Positions 42,019 through 51,385 of a stretch of DNA of 64,000 nt are shown here, in pieces; position 1 is the stretch's first letter, and each line of letters begins with the position of its first letter. The translations under genes and the position numbers were made by a program. The DNA comes from Chitinophaga sp. CF418 (GTDB lineage: Bacteria > Bacteroidota > Bacteroidia > Chitinophagales > Chitinophagaceae). The stretch lies in NCBI RefSeq assembly GCF_900142925.1, contig NZ_FRCN01000001.1, positions 62,001 through 126,000 of the forward strand. The letters are read 5' to 3'. Below the pieces are notes generated by a model. It was not told the DNA's origin, ran no database searches, and worked only from the letters and a program-made list of their open reading frames with translations.

Positions 42019-42814
42019 AAGATATCGCATATTAAGCACGAAAGCGGTCGACCAGGCACTGGTCACAATGGCTGCGGAGCAGAATATCGATATCGTGGCA
42101 AAAGCATTCATCAGCATACAACCGTTGATCACAGACAGCCTGAAACAACGTATACACCAGCTGTTTCAGGAAAAAGTAACTGTCATCTTCACCAGCGCAA
42201 ATGCAGTAGAAGCGCTGCGCGATCACTACCTGCATCCGGAAGAGTATTATTATTACGGCACCTGGATAGCCTTTCCTCCCAATGTAACAGACGAGGAGGT
42301 TGACGCATACAAAAGAGGAGGTTTCTTCTCCCCCGGCTGGAATGTATACTGCCTGGAAGGAGCTACACAACAGGCTTTGAAACAACGTGGCAATGGGTTT
42401 AGGCACACGATAACCGGTACCGCAGCTAATGCGGCCTCATTGGCAGAAACGATCATCAAAAACGGAGAAAAAGGCCCGCTGGTCTTCTTCTGCGGCGATA
42501 AACGAAGAGATGAACTGCCAGACCTGCTAGGACAGCATAACATCATTTTAGAAGAACTGATCGTATATGAAACAACGGAAACCCCTGCCCTCACAGGACA
42601 GGAGTATGATGGGATCCTCTTCCTCAGTCCCAGCGCTGTCCATAGTTTCTTTTCAGTGAACAGCCTGCCGCCTCATACTGTTTGCTTCTCGATAGGCCCA
42701 ACCACGGCCAGGGCCCTGCAGGAACATACCAACAACAAGATCATTACAAGTCCCAGTCCGGGCATGGACCAGCTGGTACAGACAACGATATTTTACTTTA
42801 ACAACATCAACTGA
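42005..42814 (+). CDS. hemD: Uroporphyrinogen-III synthase
   Basis: A 269-residue protein with the two-domain HemD fold. It closes hydroxymethylbilane to uroporphyrinogen III with inversion of ring D. HemD is poorly conserved, and the call rests on weak motifs (VTVIFTSANAVEALRDHYL, PLVFFCGDKRRDELPDLL, GILFLSPSAVHSFF, CFSIGPTTARALQEH) plus its place between hemC and hemE. It overlaps hemC by 14 bp and is 6 bp before hemE. Confidence 0.9.
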   Translation: MPSNKRYRILSTKAVDQALVTMAAEQNIDIVAKAFISIQPLITDSLKQRIHQLFQEKVTVIFTSANAVEALRDHYLHPEEYYYYGTWIAFPPNVTDEEVDAYKRGGFFSPGWNVYCLEGATQQALKQRGNGFRHTITGTAANAASLAETIIKNGEKGPLVFFCGDKRRDELPDLLGQHNIILEELIVYETTETPALTGQEYDGILFLSPSAVHSFFSVNSLPPHTVCFSIGPTTARALQEHTNNKIITSPSPGMDQLVQTTIFYFNNIN

Positions 42815-42820
42815 CAAAGA

Positions 42821-43846
42821 ATGAGCGCCTTAAAGAATGACCTTTTACTGAGAGCCTTACGCGGAGAAACAACAGAACGTGTCCCTGTATGGATGATGCG
42901 CCAGGCCGGCCGTTACCTGCCAGACTACATCAAACTGCGGGAGAAATACTCTTTCTTTGAACGCTGCATGAACCCTGAACTGGCCACCGAGATCACCGTG
43001 ATGCCGGTTCACCAGGTAGGTGTGGATGCAGCTATCATCTTCTCTGACATTCTCGTGGTACCACAGGCAATGGGCATGGAAGTACAGCTGATAGAAAAGA
43101 TCGGTCCCGTATTGCCTGACCCCGTAAAAGGTGCGGATGATCTGAAGAAACTCCGCGTACCCGACGTGAAGGATACGCTCAACTATGTCTTTGAAGCACT
43201 CGCATTAACAAAGAAAACACTGGATGGCGCCGTTCCATTGATCGGCTTTGCAGGCGCTCCCTGGACCCTCCTTTGTTATATGGTACAGGGCAAAGGCTCT
43301 AAAACCTTTGACAGTGCCAAAGCATTCTGCTATCAACAACCAGAAGTAGCTCACCAGCTGCTGCAGATGATCACAGATACTACTATTGCTTATCTGAAAG
43401 AACAGGTAAAAGCAGGTGCTGACTGCTTACAGCTGTTCGATTCCTGGGGCGGTTTATTAAGTCCTCAGGATTTCGAAACCCTCTCTCTCCGGTATATGCG
43501 CCAGATCGTGGCTGCACTGAAAGACGTGTGCCCGGTTACTGTATTTGCTAAAGGCGCATGGTTTGCACTGGAAGAAATGGCCGCTACCGGCGCCAATTGC
43601 CTGGGTGTTGACTGGTGTATCCAACCTGCCCGTGCAAGACAGTTTGCAGGCAATAACGTGACCCTGCAGGGTAATTTTGATCCTGCCAAACTGCTCGCGC
43701 CTATTCCTGAAATCAAAAAAGCAGTGAAGGAAATGCTGAACGGCTTTGGCAAACATCGCTATATTGCGAACCTGGGCCATGGCATCCTGCCAAACGTGCC
43801 TGTTGATCATGCCAAAGCTTTCATTGAGACAGTAAAGGAATTCTAA
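42821..43846 (+). CDS. hemE: Uroporphyrinogen decarboxylase
   Basis: A 341-residue TIM-barrel enzyme that converts uroporphyrinogen III to coproporphyrinogen [23 protein letters not shown] holds the conserved Arg cluster. [17 protein letters not shown] carries the catalytic Asp, and [20 protein letters not shown] and [19 protein letters not shown] are further hallmarks. It is 6 bp after hemD and 12 bp before hemF. Confidence 0.96.
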   Translation: MSALKNDLLLRALRGETTERVPVWMMRQAGRYLPDYIKLREKYSFFERCMNPELATEITVMPVHQVGVDAAIIFSDILVVPQAMGMEVQLIEKIGPVLPDPVKGADDLKKLRVPDVKDTLNYVFEALALTKKTLDGAVPLIGFAGAPWTLLCYMVQGKGSKTFDSAKAFCYQQPEVAHQLLQMITDTTIAYLKEQVKAGADCLQLFDSWGGLLSPQDFETLSLRYMRQIVAALKDVCPVTVFAKGAWFALEEMAATGANCLGVDWCIQPARARQFAGNNVTLQGNFDPAKLLAPIPEIKKAVKEMLNGFGKHRYIANLGHGILPNVPVDHAKAFIETVKEF

Positions 43847-43858
43847 AGGAAACCAGCC

Positions 43859-44770
43859 ATGAACATTAAAGACAACTTTATTTCCCTCATACATCGTCTG
43901 CAGAATGAGATCTGTACGGCGCTGGAAGATATTGACGGTAAAGCCAAATTCCGTGAGGACCTCTGGGAACGTCCCGGTGGCGGAGGCGGTAAATCCCGCG
44001 TCATTGCCGACGGTAATGTATTCGAAAAAGGCGGTGTGAGCACGTCCATAGTATACGGCGAACTACCAGAACTGATGGCCAAACAGTTTGGTGTAGGCCA
44101 GGCACAGTTCATGGCCTGCGGCATCTCCCTCGTCATCCATCCGGTAAATCCCTTTGTACCCACTGTACATGCCAATTTCCGTTACTTTGAGCTGTATGAT
44201 GACAATGGTACACTGAAAGACTCCTGGTTTGGCGGCGGAGCAGATCTGACGCCCTACTACCTGGATGAGCAGGATGGTATCCATTTCCATCAGACATTCA
44301 AAAATGCCTGCGATCCTTTCGGTACGGAACTTTATCCGCTGTTTAAAAAACATTGCGACGAGTATTTTGTCAATAAACACAGGAACAACGAAGCCCGCGG
44401 CATTGGCGGTATTTTCTACGACTACCAGCGCCCTGGTGAAAAAATGAGTGCTGAACAGTTGTACAATCTGGCGAAAGCTAACGGCGAAGCTTTCCTGGAG
44501 GCCTATCTGCCTATTGTAAGGAAAACTAAAGACCTTCCATATACCGACGCCCAGAGAGACTGGCAGGAATATAGGCGCGGACGCTATGTGGAGTTTAATC
44601 TGATCCACGACAGGGGCACATTGTTCGGCCTGAAAACCAACGGACGGACAGAATCCATTCTGATGAGCCTTCCGCCCCGGGCCCGCTGGGAATATGACTA
44701 TCACCCCACCCCGGGCAGCCCGGAAGCCGAACTGGTTGAATTCCTAAAACCCAGAGACTGGGTCATCTGA
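43859..44770 (+). CDS. hemF: Coproporphyrinogen-III oxidase, oxygen-dependent
   Basis: A 303-residue enzyme that oxidatively decarboxylates coproporphyrinogen III to protoporphyrinogen IX using oxygen. Hallmarks are WERPGGGGGKSRVIADGNVF, FVPTVHANFRYFEL, WFGGGADLTPYYL, HRNNEARGIGGIFYDY and YVEFNLIHDRGTLFGLKTNG. Only the oxygen-dependent enzyme is in this cluster; no hemN is seen. It is 12 bp after hemE and 21 bp before hemB. Confidence 0.95.
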   Translation: MNIKDNFISLIHRLQNEICTALEDIDGKAKFREDLWERPGGGGGKSRVIADGNVFEKGGVSTSIVYGELPELMAKQFGVGQAQFMACGISLVIHPVNPFVPTVHANFRYFELYDDNGTLKDSWFGGGADLTPYYLDEQDGIHFHQTFKNACDPFGTELYPLFKKHCDEYFVNKHRNNEARGIGGIFYDYQRPGEKMSAEQLYNLAKANGEAFLEAYLPIVRKTKDLPYTDAQRDWQEYRRGRYVEFNLIHDRGTLFGLKTNGRTESILMSLPPRARWEYDYHPTPGSPEAELVEFLKPRDWVI

Positions 44771-44791
44771 ACACATTAAAACACATTTACC

Positions 44792-45757
44792 ATGATACGT
44801 AGAAACAGGATATTGAGAACTTCCCCTGCCATCCGTGCGATGGTTGCAGAAACAATACTGACGCCCAGCGACTTTATTGCACCGTTATTCATTGTGGAAG
44901 GACAAAATGTGAAAGAAGAGATCATTTCAATGCCCGGCTATTTCCGCTATTCACTGGATCTCACTGTAAAAGAAGTGAAAGAGCTGTGGAACATGGGTAT
45001 CAAGAGTGTATTGCTATTCATCAAATGCGCTGATGAATTGAAAGATAATAAAGGTACTGAGGCAGTGAATCCCAACGGCTTGATGCAACGCGCCATCAAA
45101 GCGATCAAAGACGCTGTTCCGGAAATAGTAGTGATGACTGACATCGCGCTGGACCCCTACTCTTCCTACGGCCATGACGGTATTGTTGAGAACGGGGAGA
45201 TTGTGAATGACATCACGGTAGAAGTATTGTCCCGCATGAGCCTCAGTCATGCAGAAGCAGGCGCTGATTTTGTAGCGCCGAGCGATAAAATGGATGGCCG
45301 TATCCTTGCTATCCGCACCATCCTCGAGCAGCACAGCTTTCATAAAGTGGGTATTATGGCCTACAGTTCCAAATATGCTTCCTGCCTGTACGGTCCTTTC
45401 CGCGATGCGCTGGACTCAGCACCGGGCTTCGGCGATAAAAAGACTTATCAGCTGGATTTTGCAAACAGCGACCAGGCCCTGAAAGAGACCCTGATGGACG
45501 TGGAAGAAGGAGCTGATATTGTAATGGTAAAACCAGCGCTGTATTACCTGGATGTGATCAGGAAGATCAAAGATCATGTACACGTACCTGTAAGCGCCTA
45601 TCACGTAAGCGGAGAATATTCCATGATCAAGGCTGCAGCTAAAATGGGCTGGCTCAACGAAGAAAAAGCCATTATTGAAGCGCTCACCAGCATCAAACGT
45701 GCAGGGGCAGATCTGATCGCTACCTATTTTGCAAAAGATGCGGTGCGATTATTGTAA
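44792..45757 (+). CDS. hemB: Porphobilinogen synthase, non-zinc active-site type
   Basis: A 321-residue enzyme joining two 5-aminolevulinates. The segment at residues 114-130 is VVMTDIALDPYSSYGHDG. In zinc enzymes this stretch has three cysteines (DVCLCEYTSHGHCG). Here they are Ala, Asp and Asp, so catalysis should not need active-site zinc and probably uses magnesium or potassium. The Schiff-base lysines are in MAYSSKYASCLYGPFRD and VMVKPALYYLDVI. It is the fifth step gene within the operon, 44 bp before hemL. Confidence 0.95.
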   Translation: MIRRNRILRTSPAIRAMVAETILTPSDFIAPLFIVEGQNVKEEIISMPGYFRYSLDLTVKEVKELWNMGIKSVLLFIKCADELKDNKGTEAVNPNGLMQRAIKAIKDAVPEIVVMTDIALDPYSSYGHDGIVENGEIVNDITVEVLSRMSLSHAEAGADFVAPSDKMDGRILAIRTILEQHSFHKVGIMAYSSKYASCLYGPFRDALDSAPGFGDKKTYQLDFANSDQALKETLMDVEEGADIVMVKPALYYLDVIRKIKDHVHVPVSAYHVSGEYSMIKAAAKMGWLNEEKAIIEALTSIKRAGADLIATYFAKDAVRLL

Positions 45758-45801
45758 ATAACAGCACATGCTTTTCAGTTAAAAATATTATCACTACCAC
45801 C

Positions 45802-47091
45802 ATGTACACGCAAAGCAGATCATTATTTGAAAGAGCGAAACAGCTCATTCCAGGCGGTGTAAACTCACCCGTTCGCGCATTCAAAGGTGTAGGCGGCTCA
45901 CCCATATTCATGAAAAACGCCAAAGGCGCTTATATGTATGATGTGGATGGGAACCGCTACATAGATTATATTAATTCATGGGGGCCAATGATCATGGGAC
46001 ATGCCTATGAACCGGTAGTGAAAGCCATCCAGGAATATGCCACCTACTCCACCTCCTTCGGAGCGCCTACGGAGCTGGAAATCGACATTGCAGAGCTGAT
46101 TATCAGCATGGTACCCAACATTGAACAGGTACGTATGGTGAATTCCGGTACGGAAGCCTGTATGTCAGCCCTGAGGCTGGCCAGAGGATACACCGGTCGT
46201 AATAAGTTCATCAAATTTGAAGGTAATTACCACGGTCACGCAGACCCGTTCCTCGTAAGTGCAGGTAGCGGAGTAGCCACATTAGACATACAATCTGTCC
46301 CTGGCGTTACGCAAACCGTCGCAGCCGATACACTTACCGCTCCCTACAACAATTTACCGGCTGTGGAAAAGCTGATTGCAGCACATCCTGACCAGATAGC
46401 CGCAATCATCGTTGAACCTGTTGCCGGTAATATGGGCTGTATCCTGCCACAGGAGGGATTCTTACAAGGTTTGCGCAATCTCTGCGATGAACATAACATC
46501 CTTCTGATCTTCGACGAAGTAATGACAGGTTTCAGATTGGCACGCGGAGGTGCACAGGAACTGTTCAATATTAAAGCAGATTTGGTTACCTTTGGCAAGA
46601 TTATTGGCGCAGGTATGCCGGTAGGCGCCTTCGCAGGAAGTAAAGAGATCATGGAACATATCGCCCCTGCCGGGAAAATTTATCAGGCAGGAACATTGAG
46701 TGGTAACCCGATTGCAATGATTGCTGGCTATACGCTGCTGAAAACACTGAACGAGAATCCGGATATTTACCGGCAACTCGCAGAAAAAGCTGCTTACCTG
46801 TCCGGAGGATTGCAATCTGTACTGAGCGCGGCCGGGATTGTTCATCAGGTCAACAATCTGGGCTCTATGATGAGTGTTCACTTTGCAGAGTATCCTATCA
46901 TTAATTTTGAAGCTGCTTCGGGTGCCAACAATGAGTTGTTCAAACATTTCTTCCATGCTATGCTGGAACGCGGTATATATCTGCCACCTTCCGCTTTTGA
47001 AAGCTGGTTCCTCAGTACTGCACTGACAATAGAAGATCTCGACACGACAGTAGAGGCTGCAAAATCAGCCATACAGTCTATACATAGTTAA
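45802..47091 (+). CDS. hemL: Glutamate-1-semialdehyde 2,1-aminomutase
   Basis: A 429-residue PLP enzyme that makes 5-aminolevulinate from glutamate-1-semialdehyde. AKQLIPGGVNSPVRAFKGVG is the standard beginning. VNSGTEACMSALRLARGYTG and FEGNYHGHADPFL bind PLP phosphate and substrate. The PLP lysine is in VTFGKIIGAGMPVGAFAG. It closes the plus-strand hem operon and is followed by a strong terminator at 47116. Confidence 0.96.
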   Translation: MYTQSRSLFERAKQLIPGGVNSPVRAFKGVGGSPIFMKNAKGAYMYDVDGNRYIDYINSWGPMIMGHAYEPVVKAIQEYATYSTSFGAPTELEIDIAELIISMVPNIEQVRMVNSGTEACMSALRLARGYTGRNKFIKFEGNYHGHADPFLVSAGSGVATLDIQSVPGVTQTVAADTLTAPYNNLPAVEKLIAAHPDQIAAIIVEPVAGNMGCILPQEGFLQGLRNLCDEHNILLIFDEVMTGFRLARGGAQELFNIKADLVTFGKIIGAGMPVGAFAGSKEIMEHIAPAGKIYQAGTLSGNPIAMIAGYTLLKTLNENPDIYRQLAEKAAYLSGGLQSVLSAAGIVHQVNNLGSMMSVHFAEYPIINFEAASGANNELFKHFFHAMLERGIYLPPSAFESWFLSTALTIEDLDTTVEAAKSAIQSIHS

Positions 47092-47115
47092 CAATTCAAA
47101 TCCTGTGCAGAGTGG

Positions 47116-47148
47116 AAAAACGCCCCGGTCATGTGTCGGGGCGTTTTT
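47116..47148 (+). terminator. Terminator of the hemACDEFBL operon
   Basis: AAAAACGCCCCG (47116-47127) pairs with CGGGGCGTTTTT (47137-47148) around a 9-nt loop. More T residues follow after a short gap. Confidence 0.92.
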
Positions 47149-47236
47149 AGTTAGTTTTTTTTGGAAGGAAATCTTGCATTGATTACCCGTCTCCCCATTA
47201 TCATTATACTTTCAGCTCATTGTAGCCGTAATCCTT

Positions 47237-48040
47237 TTACTTTTTGTGAGAAAACAACCATGGCAACAGATCGGGTTCAGCAAAAGCATTGTCCCAACTG
47301 TTATGCCCTACTCCCGGATATTCTGAATATTTTACATTCGCCTTCAGCTTTTTCAGCGCCTCCACATAATCTCTTGATCCTGAAACAGGTACCACATTAT
47401 CAGCACCTCCGTGGAAGATCCATAAAGGTACTTTTGCGAATTTCGCTGCAGTGTTAACATTCCCTATCCCACAAATTGGAAAGGCGGCCGCCCACATCTT
47501 CGGATAACGGGCCAGCAGATCATAAGTGCCAATACCTCCCAGTGATAAACCACCGAGATATATTTGTTTACTGTTCACTTTCTCAATCTTTATCAGACTA
47601 TCTACCAGCAGCTTCACCAGTAGCCCCGGCGTGGATTGTCTGTCAGTGCCATCTGAAAACTCCCGTTTTATGGCCTTTCCGGTACTATCCCTGGTCACTT
47701 TCATTGATGACCACATAGAGTCCGGCGGACACTGTGGAAATATAACAAAGGAAGGGAACCGCTGACGCAGGGAATCCTTCAGGAACAGGCTGCCGCCATG
47801 CAGCAACTGGGCAGCATTGTCAGTTCCCCTCTCGCCTGAACCATGCAGGAATACTATCAGGGGATAAGGCTTCTGCGAATCATACCCTTCCGGCTGTAAC
47901 ATGCGGTAACGCAATGTATCGCCATTGTGTATGAATGTTTCGTAACTATAAGCGCTGAAATCAGGATTTGTCTGCGCACCTGCATACAAGCAGAAAAACT
48001 GTACAATCAACAGTACTGCCAGGGTCCGGAATATTTTCAT
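47237..48040 (-). CDS. Exported alpha/beta-hydrolase, esterase/PHB depolymerase-like
   Basis: A 267-residue protein started at the ATG at 48040, which opens a signal peptide (cleavage near AGAQ, residue 22). The oxyanion region is LIVFLHGSGERGTDN. The nucleophile elbow is GGLSLGGIGTYDLL, the acid Asp is in IFHGGADNVVP, and the His is in PGVGHNSWDNAF. It resembles secreted carboxylesterase/phospholipase-type hydrolases often annotated as dienelactone hydrolase or prolyl peptidase-like. Its substrate cannot be assigned. It is convergent with hemL. Confidence 0.85.
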   Translation of the reverse strand: MKIFRTLAVLLIVQFFCLYAGAQTNPDFSAYSYETFIHNGDTLRYRMLQPEGYDSQKPYPLIVFLHGSGERGTDNAAQLLHGGSLFLKDSLRQRFPSFVIFPQCPPDSMWSSMKVTRDSTGKAIKREFSDGTDRQSTPGLLVKLLVDSLIKIEKVNSKQIYLGGLSLGGIGTYDLLARYPKMWAAAFPICGIGNVNTAAKFAKVPLWIFHGGADNVVPVSGSRDYVEALKKLKANVKYSEYPGVGHNSWDNAFAEPDLLPWLFSHKK

Positions 48041-48061
48041 AATGGAATGTTTGGGTGTATA

Positions 48062-48069
48062 CAAAAATA
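48062..48069 (-). promoter_or_regulatory. -7 box, exported hydrolase
   Basis: TATTTTTG on the minus strand, an exact match 21 nt upstream of the start codon at 48040. This supports the shorter start. Confidence 0.5.
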
Positions 48070-48131
48070 AAAATTCCGGAGAAAAACTCACGTTTCATCC
48101 GGAATCCCTTATTTATGTCAGTCAATGATGT

Positions 48132-48923
48132 TTAATACTTCAGTATAAAATGCTGTTTCACCTTCATACCAGGACGGAAAAACACCAAACCGATGAAAAA
48201 CAGATCTACTGTAAAAGTGACTCTTGGATGTTGCTGGATAGTATGCCAGGCAGCCTCCATATCCGGAGTCCAGTGAATATCATCAAAGATGAACAATGAT
48301 TCATCATGCGCTTTTGCCAGGCATTGCTCAAAATAGTCCAGAGTAGGCACAGAACGGTGATTCCCATCAATATACACATAGTCCAGCCGGGGTAACTCTT
48401 TCAGCAAAGCTGGTAATACCGTATCAAAGTTTCCCACATGCTGTTTGATATTATGCAGCTGCAAAACCTCAAAATTACGGGCGGCACGGGCGGCAATATT
48501 TGGACATCCTTCAATGGTATGCACGGTAGCAGACGGCGCTGCTTTGGCCATATAAGCTGTGGACATTCCCATAGAGGTACCTAATTCAAGCAGGTATTCC
48601 GGTTGGAAGTATTGTATCAGACGATAGAATAGCTGCCCGAATTTAGGCGGTTTGGCCGCATGACGGGTTATATCGCTCACCTTACGTTCCCTCCCCGCAT
48701 TGGTGAGAGAGCCCGCTCCCAGGTCGGTGACCTGCAGGGTTTCCGTGCTGCGCAATAAAGATTTCCGTACCTGTTCAATTTCCCGGAATACTACCGGCTT
48801 TTTCTTATCCCTTAACACTTTCTCCACAAGGTCAAATACGAAGGGAGAATGTACATCATGCCGGTTGCCCGCTGTGAAATGATAATGCAGGTATTTTTTA
48901 GCTAATTCCCACTGTAGGCCCAA
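48132..48923 (-). CDS. Class I SAM-dependent methyltransferase (O-methyltransferase-like)
   Basis: A 263-residue protein. The N-terminal 80 residues are basic and helical (HSPFVFDLVEKVL). The SAM-binding loop is YLLELGTSMGMSTAYMAKAA, followed by VHTIEGCPNIAARAARNFE and the acidic YVYIDGNHRSVPTLDYFEQC. FIFDDIHWTPDME is the catalytic metal-like region of O-methyltransferases. Substrate unknown. It is 25 bp after a GT2 glycosyltransferase gene, so a role in modifying an envelope sugar or lipid is possible. Confidence 0.8.
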   Translation of the reverse strand: MGLQWELAKKYLHYHFTAGNRHDVHSPFVFDLVEKVLRDKKKPVVFREIEQVRKSLLRSTETLQVTDLGAGSLTNAGRERKVSDITRHAAKPPKFGQLFYRLIQYFQPEYLLELGTSMGMSTAYMAKAAPSATVHTIEGCPNIAARAARNFEVLQLHNIKQHVGNFDTVLPALLKELPRLDYVYIDGNHRSVPTLDYFEQCLAKAHDESLFIFDDIHWTPDMEAAWHTIQQHPRVTFTVDLFFIGLVFFRPGMKVKQHFILKY

Positions 48924-48948
48924 AATAGACAGTTTAATCAGTTATTTA

Positions 48949-49689
48949 TCAGTTATATATTTTCGATTTAATCCATCCCCACATATGCAGCCGGTGTTGC
49001 AGGGATACCCGCAATACGCCAAAACCATAGATACTGCTGCGTTTAAAGTTAATACTTGAGGCTTCCTCGAAGTATTTGGTGGGGCAAGTTACTTCACCTA
49101 TTTCATAACCCTTCATAAAAATCTGGGAAACCACTTCATTATCAAAAATGAAATCGTCGTCATTGGCCATATAATTAATATTTTTCAGCACTGCTCCTGA
49201 AAATGCCCTGTAACCAGTATGGTATTCACTGAGTTTCTGTCCGATGGCCAGGTTCTGCACCAGTGTCAGAAAACGGTTGGCAACATACTTATAGAGCGGC
49301 ATTCCTCCGTTCAGCGCGCCGTTCCCAAGTATTCGGGAGCCGAACACTACAGGGTATACATCGTTCGCTATAATACTACTCATGGCGGTAATGAGCTTCG
49401 GAGTATACTGATAATCAGGATGTAACATAATCACAATATCCGCCCCGAGCTCAAGTGCTTTGTTATAGCAGGATTTCTGGTTTCCTCCATACCCTTTGTT
49501 TTTATCATGGCGGATAATGTGTCTGATTCCCAGTTGCTTTCCGACAGCAACTGTCTCATCTTTGCTGGCGTCGTCTACCAGTACGACTTCATCAACAATA
49601 TCAAAAGGAATCTCATTGTAGGTTTTTTCGAGAGTCAGAGCTGCGTTGTAGGCTGGTAGTACCACCACTATCTTTTTATTATTTAACAT
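48949..49689 (-). CDS. Family 2 glycosyltransferase, polyprenyl-phosphate type
   Basis: A 246-residue GT2 enzyme. The N-terminus has IVVVLPAYNAALTLEKTYNE and VDEVVLVDDASKDETVAVG. The metal/nucleotide segment is ADIVIMLHPDYQYTPKLI, where DPD-like residues appear as HPD. GYRAFSGAVLKNI and NDDFIFDNEVVSQIFMKGYE follow. The layout matches dolichyl/undecaprenyl-phosphate sugar transferases without the membrane C-terminus, so it probably works at the inner membrane face. It heads a two-gene unit with the methyltransferase. Confidence 0.85.
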   Translation of the reverse strand: MLNNKKIVVVLPAYNAALTLEKTYNEIPFDIVDEVVLVDDASKDETVAVGKQLGIRHIIRHDKNKGYGGNQKSCYNKALELGADIVIMLHPDYQYTPKLITAMSSIIANDVYPVVFGSRILGNGALNGGMPLYKYVANRFLTLVQNLAIGQKLSEYHTGYRAFSGAVLKNINYMANDDDFIFDNEVVSQIFMKGYEIGEVTCPTKYFEEASSINFKRSSIYGFGVLRVSLQHRLHMWGWIKSKIYN

Positions 49690-49763
49690 GAAAGTGGGTA
49701 AATTTGCGACTAAAGGTAATAAAGTGGTTGAAAGACTGGCAATTTCAACTTATCATAAATTGT

Positions 49764-49771
49764 TATCTTTG
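49764..49771 (+). promoter_or_regulatory. -7 box, 421-residue secreted protein gene
   Basis: TATCTTTG, an exact match. If the ATG at 49963 is the true start, this gives an unusually long leader of about 190 nt. Confidence 0.5.
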
Positions 49772-49962
49772 TGTAAACTCGTTTTTTGGCACCATATTTT
49801 CATGGGTTGCTAATGAAACGCAAACGCAAATTTTGCATGCAAAAACAATTACAGGTCGCAACTGAAAGCGGACATCCTGACTGTCGGCTTTGTGGGAAGT
49901 ATGTATCCTACTGTGAATGTTTTGCTTTTTTTAAATCAGTCAAGATCACGCATTTAAATTCT

Positions 49963-51228
49963 ATGAGATATCTGACACTACTACTGATTTTACTTTCAAG
50001 TTTCCATTATGTGCAGGCACAGGAACCAGAAAAACCGAAGCCGCCAACCGAACAACCTAAAGGCGATCCAAATTCAGAACTAAAGAATGTGGTAATGCCT
50101 CAGGTAAGAACTCAGGACACTACCATCCGCAGGATCATGGAAGAACTGCAGCGTATTAACGACAGTGACAAACAGAATTCCAATGCCATCCAGGGCTTGC
50201 TGCAGGGACGTGAGATTGATAACATTACCAAATATGAACTGATCCGTAACAACATCGTATTTGCAAGTGAAACTTATTACCTCCTCAATAAAAAGATCAT
50301 TGACCTGAAGTCACGTACTACTACCAATAATCTCGATGTATTTATCACTTCATTAAACAACCCGGAAAGTAAAGAGCTGGGCTTCTCTCTGAGTGACCGT
50401 ATTGTGGAACTGGTAGAGAAAGTAGTATTAAAAGGCAAGGCTGACAAGAACGAGAAGAACAGTAAGATCGTTGAATCTACCAAATCCATCATTGCCAGCC
50501 CTATCTTCCAGAGCTTCACCTCTTTAACTCCGCCGCTGGCAATCGCTAACTCTGTAATGAACTTTCTGCACAGCATCAGCGTGAACAATAAAGAGATCAA
50601 TCAGAACACACTGAAAGAGTTCGAAAAAGAGCTGAACAAATATGTAGTTTACTATACTGCATTGAACGATGCAAACCAGAAATTCGAATATGGTCTGAAC
50701 TTCAACAAAGATCAGCTGAACCTACTGCAGGACAACCTGTACGATCACCTCATGTTCACCGCAAGTGCCCTGAAATATCAGCTGCCACAGCGTGGCAACA
50801 AATCACTTGGAGAAACAATGAATGACTTCTTCTTCGACTTCAAAAGAGACAGAGTTGTGACGTTCTTCAGCGATCTGGAAGTGAAATACACCAAAGGCAA
50901 AAAGATTGATTATGAGGCATTGCTGCGTGAGAATCCAAACCTGAAAGAAGTGAACAATCAGCTGGAAGATCTGATTCTGCAGACCAAGCGTTTCGAGAAT
51001 CTGTACAACGAATACTTTACCCTGCTGGATTCTTATTACGGTAAAGTGAACAATTCCCTGAAGATCGCTCAGGACAATGGTTTGGCTGATAAGAACACCA
51101 TTGATACCAAACAGGCGGAGTTCCGTAATCTGAAAGATGAAGCTGTGAAAGAGATACAGGCTTCTATCAATATCAAGGAACTGTACAATAATACTGACAA
51201 GATCAAATACAGATACAGAATATTCTAG
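49963..51228 (+). CDS. Secreted helical protein of unknown function
   Basis: A 421-residue protein I do not recognise. I start it at 49963 because residues 1-20 (MRYLTLLLILLSSFHYVQAQ) are a clean signal peptide. Residues 21-45 are Pro/Lys/Glu-rich (EPEKPKPPTEQPKG). Most of the rest is Lys/Glu/Asn-rich and predicted helical, with likely coiled coil in LKEFEKELNKYVVYYTALND and NNQLEDLILQTKRFENLYNE. It has no cysteine and no obvious catalytic motif. It probably works in the periplasm as a structural or binding protein. It is a single-gene unit between a -7 box and a terminator. Confidence 0.7.
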   Translation: MRYLTLLLILLSSFHYVQAQEPEKPKPPTEQPKGDPNSELKNVVMPQVRTQDTTIRRIMEELQRINDSDKQNSNAIQGLLQGREIDNITKYELIRNNIVFASETYYLLNKKIIDLKSRTTTNNLDVFITSLNNPESKELGFSLSDRIVELVEKVVLKGKADKNEKNSKIVESTKSIIASPIFQSFTSLTPPLAIANSVMNFLHSISVNNKEINQNTLKEFEKELNKYVVYYTALNDANQKFEYGLNFNKDQLNLLQDNLYDHLMFTASALKYQLPQRGNKSLGETMNDFFFDFKRDRVVTFFSDLEVKYTKGKKIDYEALLRENPNLKEVNNQLEDLILQTKRFENLYNEYFTLLDSYYGKVNNSLKIAQDNGLADKNTIDTKQAEFRNLKDEAVKEIQASINIKELYNNTDKIKYRYRIF

Positions 51229-51249
51229 CAGGTCATTTTCTGCGTAAAT

Positions 51250-51284
51250 AAAAAGGACGGATTACATTGTAGTTCGTCCTTTTT
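51250..51284 (+). terminator. Terminator after the 421-residue protein gene
   Basis: AAAAAGGACG (51250-51259) and CGTCCTTTTT (51275-51284) form a 10-bp stem with a 15-nt loop, followed by more T residues. Confidence 0.85.
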
Positions 51285-51373
51285 ATTTTTATTATTATCC
51301 ACGCGAAGTAGCCCGGTTTAAAGCCGCATGGAATTCCTGACCTGGATCATACACAATTCGTCATTCAAATTCG

Positions 51374-51381
51374 TAATTTTG
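51374..51381 (+). promoter_or_regulatory. -7 box, oxyR (leaderless geometry)
   Basis: TAATTTTG, an exact match. Only ACGC separates it from the ATG at 51386, so transcription should start at or beside the start codon. Confidence 0.55.
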
Positions 51382-51385
51382 ACGC

